In this document: one piece after another, positions 1 through 7,334 of the stretch | How positions within the stretch are numbered: position 1 is the first letter of the stretch | Layout: every line of letters begins with the position of its first letter | NCBI GenBank assembly: GCA_902782585.1 | Contig: CACZNK010000023.1 | Location: 1-9,778, forward strand | Direction: 5' to 3' | DNA length: 9,778 nucleotides | Origin: an uncultured Ureaplasma sp. | Lineage (GTDB): Bacteria > Bacillota_I > Bacilli_A > Mycoplasmatales > Mycoplasmoidaceae | Notes under the pieces: generated by a model | Database searches by the model: none | What the model was told of the DNA's origin: nothing | What the model saw: only the letters and a program-made list of their open reading frames with translations | Translations under genes and position numbers: made by a program

Positions 1-782
1 CAAAAACATTATTCTTATTTAGTAAGAAGAATAATTTTAATATTGTTTCATGAAATGGTGGAGATGCTGATAATTGTATTCCTAAAAATTCCTCATTATT
101 TCTACAATTACTACCTAATCAAGTGTCAAATCTTAAAAAAGTTTTTAAAACTCAATTAGATATTGAAAAAAACATTTGTCAAGGTAATGATAATGATGCA
201 ACAGTAAAGATTAGTCTTGCTGACAAGCAATCAAAAATTGCTTTGTCTTTTGAAGAATCATTAAAAATAGTAAAAATGATTGCACTAATACCTAATGGTT
301 TATTCACTTATTGTAAAAGGGGTAAATGTATGTTTAATTCATCAAATTTAGGTATTATTTCAATTACAAATAATAAACTTGAAATTCATATTCTTGTAAG
401 AAGTTTATTAGATGCAGATGCAACGCAAATTATTGATCAGATGGCTGAATATTTTAAATTATTTGACATTAAAAGTAATGAAATTAAAATTAATTACAAT
501 GATTGTTTTGCATGGTTAGTATTAAATCCTAGTAAATCAACATTGATTCAAACATGAAGAAAAAATTTTATAAAAGTATATAAAAAAGAACCATTAATTA
601 TGCCAACACCTGGTGGTCTTGAAATTGCTAGCATTATCAAGAAATCACCTATTCTTGAAGTAAATTCTTTGTCATGCGGTCCAAAAATTTCTAATCCACA
701 TACAGTAAATGAAAATTGTTTTGTTCCATCAATTAATAAAATTTGAACAATTCTTTTAAATACATTAAAAGACATAAAATAA
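1..782 (+). CDS. pepD: Aminoacyl-histidine (Xaa-His) dipeptidase PepD, 3' part
   Basis: A cytosolic M20-family metallodipeptidase that releases amino acids from dipeptides, useful in an organism that lives on imported peptides. The gene is open at the left edge; 259 codons are visible (frame from base 3), about half of a usual PepD of roughly 480 residues. The visible part starts in the lid domain with WNGGDADNCIPKN (bases 51-89), the family's NGGxxxNxIP motif. It continues with a PNG...SSNLG...VRS stretch typical of PepD and ends with GPKISNPHTVNE, whose His matches the C-terminal zinc-ligand position of the family. Three in-frame TGA codons (51, 555, 744) are read as Trp. The usual HAGLECG segment reads TPGGLEIAS here, so the His and Cys are not kept. 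Translation that stops at TGA would wrongly suggest a short gene starting at GTG 123. The N-terminal catalytic domain lies outside the window. Confidence 0.83.
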
Positions 783-821
783 TCATTGCAATTTTAAAAT
801 TATTTATTTTTCAAAGTAACA

Positions 822-879
822 TATAATTTAATAATGAATTAGCACTTTAATGGTGAGAGTGCTAATTTTTTGTTATAAT
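822..879 (+). promoter_or_regulatory. Heat-shock promoter region of clpB
   Basis: Two TATAAT boxes flank the CIRCE operator. The first (822-827) would start transcription around 834, placing CIRCE at the beginning of the transcript, the common Firmicutes arrangement. The second (874-879), preceded by TG with one base between (extended -10), would start near 886, with CIRCE lying over its -35 region. Neither has a convincing -35 hexamer, as is usual in mycoplasmas. Which box is used cannot be decided from sequence. The 119-nt gap between pepD and clpB otherwise holds only an A/T palindrome at 790-801. Confidence 0.6.
839..865 (+). promoter_or_regulatory. CIRCE operator (HrcA binding site)
   Basis: TTAGCACTT, nine spacer bases, then GAGTGCTAA. 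This is the CIRCE consensus (TTAGCACTC-N9-GAGTGCTAA) with a single change, T for C at 847. CIRCE is bound by the repressor HrcA, which releases it on heat shock. In other mycoplasmas CIRCE is known upstream of clpB, dnaK, dnaJ and lon. Its position 37 bp before the clpB start codon implies HrcA control of clpB. hrcA itself is not in the window. Confidence 0.93.
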
Positions 880-901
880 ATCATAGTAATGAGGAAAAAA
901 T

Positions 902-3034
902 ATGGAATTTAACTTTAACCCAGCAGAAGATGAAAAAGATGTATTAAATAAATATGGACGAAATCTCAACCAAGAGGTAAAAGATAATAAAATTGATCCA
1001 ATTATTGGTCGAGATGAGGAAATTAGAAGAGTAATTGAGATTATTTCACGAAAAACAAAAAATAATCCTGTATTAATAGGTGAACCTGGTGTTGGTAAAA
1101 CAGCAATAGTTGAAGGTTTGGTTCAAAGAATTATTAATAATGATGTACCAAGTAACTTAAAAGATAAGGTTATATACGAAATATCATTACCAAGCATTAT
1201 TGCTGGTGCAAGTTTTCAAGGTCAATTTGAACAAAGATTAAATAGCATTATAAAAGCTGTAAAAGAATCTAATGGTAAGATTATTCTTTTTATTGATGAA
1301 ATTCATATGTTAATTGGTACTGGTAAAACAAGTGGTGGATCATCAATGGATGCTGCTAATATTTTAAAACCAATGATGGCACGAGGCGAAATGAAAATTA
1401 TTGGTGCTACTACATTAAATGAATATCGTGAATATATTGAAAAAGATTCAGCATTAGAAAGAAGAATGCAAAAAGTTTATGTTAAAGAACCAACAAAAGA
1501 AGAGGCTTTAACTATTATTAGAGGATTAAAACAAAAATGAGAAATTTTTCATAAGGTTAAAATTCATGATTCAGCATTGGTTTCAGCAGTGAATTTATCT
1601 GATCGTTATATTAATGATCATTATCTTCCAGATAAGGCTATTGATTTAATTGATGAAGCAGCCGCTAAAGTAAAAACCCAAATGTATTCTGTTCCTTCTG
1701 ATTTGGATGAGGTAAATCATCAAATAGTTTATCTTGAAACTGAAAAAGCTGCTTTAATGAATGAAAATGATGCTAAATCTAAAAAAGCATTAGAAGAAAC
1801 CGAACAAAAATTGAAAAATCTAAAGAAAAAACAAAAAACATTGAATGATGAATGACAAAAGCAAAAAGTTGAGCATGATTCATTAAATAATTTAAAAAAA
1901 GAAGTTGAAGAAAGCAAACAAAAAATTGACCGATATCAAATTGAAGGTGAATTTGTTAAAGCTAGTGAATTACTTTATTCAACTATTCCTAATTTGCAAA
2001 AACAAATTACTAATTTAGAATCAAAAATTAATAATGACCCTAAAAATATGATTCATGACTCAGTTACTGCTAATGATGTATCTGAAGTAATTTCAAAAGC
2101 TACTGGTATTCCATTAGAAAAACTAATTGAATCAGATAAAACAAAGTTATTAAATCTTGAGAATGAATTAAAGATGAGAGTTAAAGGACAAGATGAAGCT
2201 GTTAAAATTGTTAGTGATGTTGTTTTAAGAAGTCGTGCTGGTATTAATGATCCAAATCGCCCAATTGGTTCATTTTTATTTATTGGTCCTACTGGTGTTG
2301 GAAAGACCGAATTAGCAAAATCATTAGCTAGTGCACTATTTGATAGTGAAAAAGCTATTGTTAGATTTGATATGAGTGAATTTATGGAAAAACATTCTGT
2401 ATCAAAATTAGTTGGTGCGCCTCCTGGTTATGTAGGTTATGAACAAGCTGGAGCATTAACTGAAGCAATAAGACGTAAGCCATATTCTGTAATTTTATTA
2501 GATGAAATCGAAAAGGCTCACCCAGATGTATTAAATTTGTTTTTACAAGTTTTAGATGATGGTCAATTGAGAGATTCACAAGGTCGAGAAGTTAATTTTA
2601 AAAACACAATAATTATTATGACCTCAAATTTAGGAAGTGAACTTGTTGGTAAAAAAGATAAACAAAAAATCATTGAAGAACTTACTCATTTTTTAAAGAA
2701 AGAATTTATTAATAGAATTGATGAGATTGTTTTATTTAATAGACTTAATACCACTGAAATCTCAAAAATTATTGAAAAAATTCTTAATGATTTATCAATG
2801 AGATTAGATAATCAAGATATCAATGTAGTATTTGATAAATCTATATACAAATATATTCAAGATAATGCATATGATCCAGTATTTGGTGCTAGACCAATTA
2901 AACGATTTATTCAAAAAGAAATTGAAAACTTAATTGCCAAATCTATTGTTGATAATAAAGTTAAAAAAGATAAAAACTACATTATTAATCTAAAAAACAA
3001 AAAATTAGAAATTCATGAAATCAAACCAAACTAA
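902..3034 (+). CDS. clpB: ATP-dependent disaggregase ClpB, short form without N domain
   Basis: A Hsp100 AAA+ unfoldase that, with DnaK, pulls polypeptides out of aggregates through its hexamer pore. The 710 residues read through two TGA(Trp) codons (1538, 1853). AAA1 has Walker A GEPGVGKT (60-67), pore loop GASFQGQFEQRL (102-113) and Walker B ILFIDE (128-133). A coiled-coil middle domain spans roughly 262-380. AAA2 has Walker A GPTGVGKT (462-469), pore loop GYVGYE (509-514), Walker B VILLDE (530-535) and sensor-2 GARPIKR (662-668). The middle domain and the lack of a ClpP-docking IGF loop argue for ClpB over ClpA/C. The substrate-binding N domain (about 145 residues) is missing and the protein starts just before AAA1, as in other mycoplasmas. 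Pore loop 1 carries Phe105 where Tyr is usual, still aromatic. The ATG at 902 follows GAGG (891-894) at good spacing. Expression is likely under HrcA/CIRCE. Confidence 0.96.
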
Positions 3035-3039
3035 AGATA

Positions 3040-3045
3040 TATAAT
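3040..3045 (+). promoter_or_regulatory. Possible -10 box for the small ORF-prs-rnmV-rarA cluster
   Basis: TATAAT lies 6 bp after the clpB stop codon. It would start transcription near 3052, just at the base of the inverted repeat that follows. No clear -35 is visible. In such A/T-rich DNA a chance match is quite possible, and read-through from clpB is an alternative. Confidence 0.35.
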
Positions 3046-3051
3046 TAAATT

Positions 3052-3077
3052 AGTATTTAATGCTTACATTAAATATT
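3052..3077. repeat. A/T inverted repeat between clpB and the small ORF
   Basis: TATTTAATG (3054-3062), loop CTTA, CATTAAATA (3067-3075): a perfect 9-bp stem, extendable by one G-U and one A-U pair to 3052/3077. It may be a weak clpB terminator (TTTAAC follows, not a long U run), a 5'-end stabilising hairpin if the -10 at 3040 is used, or an operator. Its very low G+C makes a strong terminator unlikely. Confidence 0.45.
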
Positions 3078-3099
3078 TAACAAAATAATTGGAGCGGTT

Positions 3100-3192
3100 A
3101 TGTCAGATATAGATTGAGATACTGTTTCAATGTTAAGTCAAAATGTATTGCAAAGAAAAACAAAGTTAAAAAGAATTAAAACTTGGTGGTAA
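3100..3192 (+). CDS. Small protein of 30 residues, unknown function
   Basis: Not a family I recognise. ATG at 3100 is preceded by GGAG (3091-3094) at 5-nt spacing, a proper ribosome binding site, and the frame runs to TAA at 3190. The product starts MSDIDWDTVSMLSQ and is acidic at first, then strongly basic (QRKTKLKRIK), ending TWW; one Trp is a TGA codon (3115) and two are TGG. It has no signal peptide or membrane segment. It ends 23 nt before the chosen prs start, so it could be a real microprotein of the prs operon or a leader ORF whose translation affects prs. The good ribosome binding site and position favour translation; the short length means chance cannot be excluded. Confidence 0.5.
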
Positions 3193-3215
3193 TAAAAAAA
3201 GTAAATAGGAATCAA

Positions 3216-4199
3216 ATGTTAAATAATGTTAAAATAATTGGTTTAAATGGTGCTAAGCAAGTAGCTAAAGATATAGCTAAAAAGTTAAAACTTAAATTTG
3301 CAAATGTAACTGTATCACATTTTGCAGATGGTGAAATTTTAGTTCGTCCAGAAGAACCTGTACGAAACCAGAGAATATTTGTAATTCAATCATTAATAAA
3401 ACCAGTTAATGAATCATTAATGGAATTATTAATTTGTTTAGATTCATTAAAAAGATCATCTGCTAAAGAAATTGTAGTTTTGCTTTGTTACTATGCATAT
3501 GCTCGTCAAGATCGTAAATCAATTGGACGTGAACCAATTACTGCAAAGTTAATTGCTAATTTAATTCAAGCGGCAGGAGCTGATAAAGCGATTGCTCTTG
3601 ATATTCATAGCGAACAAATTCAAGGCTTCTTTGAAATTCCATTTGATAATTTAACTGTTTTGAATCTTACAATTAACCATGCTATTCAAAATTTAAAACA
3701 TGAAAATATATGTTTTGTTTCACCTGATTATGGTGGTGTAAAAAGAGCAAGAAAATATGCTAAATTATTTGATTGTAATTTAGCTATTTTGGATAAAAGA
3801 CGTCCAAAACCAAATGAAGCTGAAATTTTAAATATTCTTGGTGATGTTAAAAATAAAGATTGTTTAATTGTTGATGATATGATTGATACTGCTGGAACTA
3901 TTTGTCAAGCGAGTCAAACTGTTAAAAAAGCTGGAGCTAAATCTGTAAGTATTGTAGCTACTCATGCTTTATTATCTGGAGATGCTAAACAAAAAATTAC
4001 TAATTGTTTCAAAAATAAATATATTGACCGTGTTATTGTAACTAATACTATCCCATTAGCATATGAATTTAAAGATAAACATGTAACAGTTATTGATATT
4101 AGTGATTATGTCGCTGGTGTTGTAAAAGTTATTTTTTCAAATAACTTATCATTATCTAGATATGCCCACAATTGATTCAAAAAATCAAAATGTAAATAA
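3216..4199 (+). CDS. prs: Ribose-phosphate pyrophosphokinase (PRPP synthetase)
   Basis: Transfers the pyrophosphoryl group of ATP to ribose 5-phosphate, giving PRPP for nucleotide salvage. The 327-residue product is of normal length. Visible motifs are YARQDRK (96-101) in the ATP-binding region, DIHSEQIQGFF (129-139) with the metal-binding His131, the flexible-loop KRRPKP (194-199), and the PRPP-binding VDDMIDTAGT (219-228). I chose ATG 3216 because AGGA (3207-3210) lies 5 nt before it and the family starts at about this point; TTG 3183 in the same frame overlaps the small ORF and lacks a binding site. At the 3' end TGA 4173-4175 must be read as Trp, as elsewhere here, so the true end is TAA 4197-4199, adding WFKKSKCK and a 38-nt overlap with rnmV. 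Cytoplasmic enzyme. Confidence 0.95.
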
Positions 4200-4722
4200 A
4201 CCTAAAATTCAACAAGTTATTGTTGTTGAAGGTAAAACAGATACAAATCATTTAAAAAAACTATTTAATGTTGATACTATTGAAACTAATGGTTCAGCAT
4301 TAAATATTTTAACTTTAAATTTAATTAAACAAGCAGCAAAATCAAAAGGAGTAATTTTATTTCTTGACCCTGATCATGCAGGTAATTTAATTAGAAAGAA
4401 AATTGCTCAACATTTAGATAAATTTGATGAAGCTTTTATTGTTAAAGATTCATGAAAAAATAAAAAGATTGGAGTAAATGAAGCTTCTGATAAAGAAATA
4501 ATAGATGCATTAAAAAATGTTATAAAGTACTCAAAACAAGATAAACAAACTATAACTTATCAAGAATATAACAAACTAAACATTAATAGCTATAACAAGA
4601 GAAGTAGAATATGTAGGATGTATAACATTCCATATTGTAATAATAAGCAATTATTAAAAAGACTTAACATGTTAAGAATTACTTATAAAGATTTAAAGGA
4701 AAAATTTAATGCAAAAGAATAA
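4162..4722 (+). CDS. rnmV: Ribonuclease M5 (5S rRNA maturase)
   Basis: A Toprim-domain endonuclease that cuts precursor 5S rRNA to its mature ends, using L18 as cofactor in Bacillus. The 186-residue length matches the Bacillus enzyme. The Toprim core shows VVEGKTDT (21-28) with catalytic Glu23, TNGSAL (42-47), and DPDHAGNLIR (69-78) with the metal-binding Asp pair. The C-terminal part has the family signature NNKQLLKRLNM. One TGA (4453) encodes Trp. The ATG at 4162 lies inside the end of prs and has no clear Shine-Dalgarno, suggesting coupling to prs translation. No other ATG or GTG precedes the conserved core in this frame. The 3' end overlaps rarA by 14 nt. The usual Firmicutes partner gene ksgA is not adjacent here. 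Confidence 0.92.
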
Positions 4723-5944
4723 ACCTTTAGCTGATTTAATAAGACCAAAATCAATCCATGATATAGCTGGACAAAAACATTTATTATCAAATAATTCATT
4801 AATTACAAAAATGATTGAGAATAAAAAGATTTATTCTTTAATTTTTTATGGACCTCCTGGAATTGGTAAGACAACTATGGCATTAGCAATGTGTAATGAT
4901 TTACAAATTCCACATACTATATTTGAATGTGGTATTGATTCAAAACAAAAATTATTAGAATTAATTCATTTAGCTAAACAATCTGATAATTATGTAATTG
5001 TTTGCGAAGAAATTCATCGTCTCAATAAAGATAAACAAGATATCTTATTACCATATATTGAAAAAGGTATAGTCAATATTTTTTGTACAACTACTGAAAA
5101 TCCATATTTTGTTATTAATCCAGCCATAAGAAGTCGTTGTCAAATATTAGAACTTAAACCACTACAAGATTCTGACATGTATGCATATCTAAAAAAACTA
5201 ATAGATAAAAAACAAATTCAATTGTTAATTTCTGATGAATTATTAAAAAAATTAACAAAATATACGAACGGTGATTTTAGATCAACTATTAATTTAGTTG
5301 ATTTACTTGTTAACTTATATAGTGGTAAAAAAATTACTAATGAAATTTTAATGCAAGTAATTCAAAATAAATTTATTATTGCAAGTTGTTATGGTGACGC
5401 TCATTTTGATTTATTATCAGCATTTCATAAATCATTAAGAGGAAGTGATCCTGATGCAGCTATATATTATTTAGCTCAATTATTAGTTCAGGGTGATTTT
5501 AAAGCACTTAATCGTAGATTAATTGCATGTGTCTATGAAGATATAGGTTTGGCGAATCCACAATTATGTAATCGTGTAGTTTCAGGAATTCAAGCTGCAG
5601 AGATTGTTGGATTTCCAGAAAACAAACAAATATATGCTAATTTAGTTATTGAGATTAGTTTATCACCTAAATCAAATTCAGCAATTAATGCAATAAGCAA
5701 AGCTTTAGAAGATGTTGAATCTGGAAAGATATATCCAATACCAAATCATATTAAAGACAATAACTATAAATCATCAATAAAATTAGGCCATAAAGGGTAT
5801 AAATATCCTCATGATTATGGTGGTTATGTTAAGCAACAATATTTACCAAATGAATTAAAAAACAAAAAATACTATAAATCACTAAAAAATGGTGTAGAAG
5901 AAAAATTAAATTCTTGACTAAAACTATTTTTTGTAAAAAAATAG
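4709..5944 (+). CDS. rarA: Replication-associated recombination protein RarA (MgsA), AAA+ ATPase
   Basis: A clamp-loader-like AAA+ ATPase of the RarA/MgsA/WRNIP1 family that acts at stalled replication forks with SSB and RecA. Of 411 residues, the N-terminal half is the ATPase: LADLIRPKSI.D..GQ (7-22), Walker A GPPGIGKT (48-55), Walker B region VIVCEEIHRLNK (96-107), sensor-1 TTTENP (127-132) and Arg-finger SRC (142-144). The C-terminal half carries the tetramerisation domain motifs RGSDPDAAIYYLA, RRLIA..YEDIGLANP and LGHKGYKYPHDY. The usual Walker B Asp is Glu100, followed by the catalytic Glu101. TGA 5915-5917 is read as Trp, so the true end is TAG 5942-5944, adding WLKLFFVKK. The ATG overlaps the end of rnmV by 14 nt, with AAAGGAA (4695-4701) as ribosome binding site. 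Confidence 0.93.
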
Positions 5945-5946
5945 TT
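5922..5946. repeat. Hairpin across the rarA stop codon
   Basis: AACTATTTTTT (5922-5932), loop GTA, AAAAAATAGTT (5936-5946): a perfect 11-bp inverted repeat whose right arm contains the rarA TAG. No U run follows it, so it is not a classical intrinsic terminator, though it may weaken read-through into rpoE. It also overlaps the -35 region of the rpoE promoter. Confidence 0.5.
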
Positions 5947-5958
5947 ATGTATTATAAT
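5931..5958 (+). promoter_or_regulatory. Promoter of rpoE-fba
   Basis: TATAAT at 5953-5958 with TTGTAA (5931-5936) 16 bp upstream as a four-of-six match to the -35 consensus. Transcription would start near 5965, giving a leader of about 17 nt that carries AGAGGAA (5971-5977) before the rpoE ATG. Confidence 0.6.
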
Positions 5959-5981
5959 AATGGAAATATAAGAGGAACTTT

Positions 5982-6449
5982 ATGGGAAAAGAATTAAGTG
6001 ATATTGCTTATGATATTGCATTAAAGCAATTTGGAAAGAAAACATTTTCTTTTAAAGAATTATGAACAAAAGTTGTATCAGTAAATAGAATTAAAAAAGC
6101 TGAAGCTGAAGAATTAATTGGTGAATTTTATGCTGAAATTATGCAAGACCCAAGATTTAGATATTGTGCAAACAATACTTGGAAATTAGTAGATTTCATG
6201 AGTGTTGAAGAAATTAAAAATACTGAAAATTTATTATACAACAACAATTTTACTAATGATGTATATGAAGAAGGTTATGAACAAGTTAAAAAACCTAATA
6301 ATGACAATGAAGAAGAATTAAGTGAAAGTCAAAATGTAAAAACTGAAGAAGGAATTGCTGCTGAATTTGGATTTGATGATGAAATTGAAGAAGCATACAA
6401 TGATATGAATAAACAAATTAAACAAAATGATGAGGAGAATGAAGAATAG
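5982..6449 (+). CDS. rpoE: DNA-directed RNA polymerase delta subunit
   Basis: Delta is the Firmicutes/Mollicutes-specific polymerase subunit that speeds core recycling and alters promoter selectivity. The 155-residue product has the expected two parts. A folded N-terminal HARE-HTH domain (about 1-75) contains LSDIAYDIAL, FKELW and FYAEIMQDPRFRYCANNTWKL. A disordered, very acidic tail (about 76-155) is rich in Glu, Asp and Asn and ends DEENEE. The conserved Trp in FKELW is a TGA codon (6063). ATG 5982 follows AGAGGAA with 4 nt between, and opens directly into the family N terminus; starting at the later Met at 6141 would lose most of the fold. fba follows after 2 nt, so the two are co-transcribed. 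Confidence 0.9.
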
Positions 6450-6451
6450 TT

Positions 6452-7333
6452 ATGAGTTCAAAATTAGTGAATATGAATGAAGTGCTTAAAAAAGCAGTAG
6501 CTGGTAAATATGCAGTTATTCATTTAAATATTAACAACCTTTTATGGATTAAAGCTGCACTTACAGCTGCACAACAAAATAATGCTCCAATTATTTTAGG
6601 TGTTAGTGAATCTGCTGTTAAATGAATGTGTGGTTATAAGAATGTTGTTGATATGGTAAATAATTCTATTAATGCTTTAAATATTACAGTTCCAGTAGCT
6701 TTACATTTAGACCATGGAACATATGAAGGAGCATTAAAAGCAATTGATGCAGGATTCTCATCAGTAATGTTCGATGGTAGCAAATATAAATTTGAGGAAA
6801 ATTTAAAATTATTAGGTGATGTTTTAAATAAAGCTCATGCTAAAAATATGTCAGTTGAAGCTGAAGTTGGTGCAATTGGTGGTAGTGAAGATGGAACAGT
6901 AAGTAATGGTGAATTAGCTGATGTTGAAGAATGTAAAAAAATGAGTACTACTGGTATTTCATGTTTAGCTGCAGGAATTGGAAACATTCATGGAATTTAT
7001 CCTGAGAATTGAAAAGGATTAAATTTTGATCGTTTAACTGAGATTGCTAATGTAACAAATCATATTCCATTAGTATTACATGGCGGTTCTGGTATCCCTG
7101 AAGATATGATTAAAAAAGCAATTACTAACGGTGTTGCTAAAATTAATGTTAATACTGAATGCCAGTTATCATTTGCAGCAGCTATGCGAAAATATATTGA
7201 AGATAAAGAAGATTTGAATCTTGATAAGAAAGGTTTTGATCCTCGTAAATTATTAAAACCAGGTGAGCAAGCAATAATTGATACCATCAAACAAAAGATG
7301 GAATTATTTGGTTCAATTAATAAAGCAAAATAA
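6452..7333 (+). CDS. fba: Fructose-bisphosphate aldolase, class II
   Basis: Zinc-dependent glycolytic enzyme that splits fructose 1,6-bisphosphate into dihydroxyacetone phosphate and glyceraldehyde 3-phosphate. Its 293 residues match the usual length of about 285-300. Seen in order: NINNL (26-30), LDHG (86-89) with catalytic Asp87 and zinc ligand His88, FDGS (107-110), EAEVGAIGG (136-144), IHGIY with zinc ligand His180, LHGGSG (209-214) with zinc ligand His210, and KINVNTE (230-236). Two TGA codons (6623, 7010) encode Trp. The ATG is 2 nt after the rpoE stop; the nearest purine-rich site, GAGGAG (6432-6437), is 14 nt away inside rpoE, so initiation probably depends on coupling. rpoE and fba also lie near each other in Bacillus. 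The stop codon is one base from that of the convergent preA-like gene. Confidence 0.96.
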
Positions 7334-7334
7334 A

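Noticed and set aside
123..557. A separate 144-residue protein starting at GTG 123
   Set aside because: It is the middle of the pepD frame: upstream codons stay open to base 3 with a conserved PepD motif, and TGA 555 is Trp in this code.
548..775. Minus-strand ORF of 75 codons
   Set aside because: Antisense to the conserved pepD 3' end; no supporting signal.
790..801. Palindrome AATTTTAAAATT as pepD terminator
   Set aside because: It is only A/T with no clear loop or G-C pairs; such palindromes are expected by chance in this composition.
902..3034. clpB broken into three pseudogene pieces
   Set aside because: All pieces are in one frame; the breaks are two TGA codons at Trp positions of ClpB.
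3183..3215. Upstream prs start at TTG 3183 or GTG 3186
   Set aside because: These codons overlap the small ORF and have no ribosome binding site, while ATG 3216 has AGGA at 5-nt spacing and fits the family N terminus.
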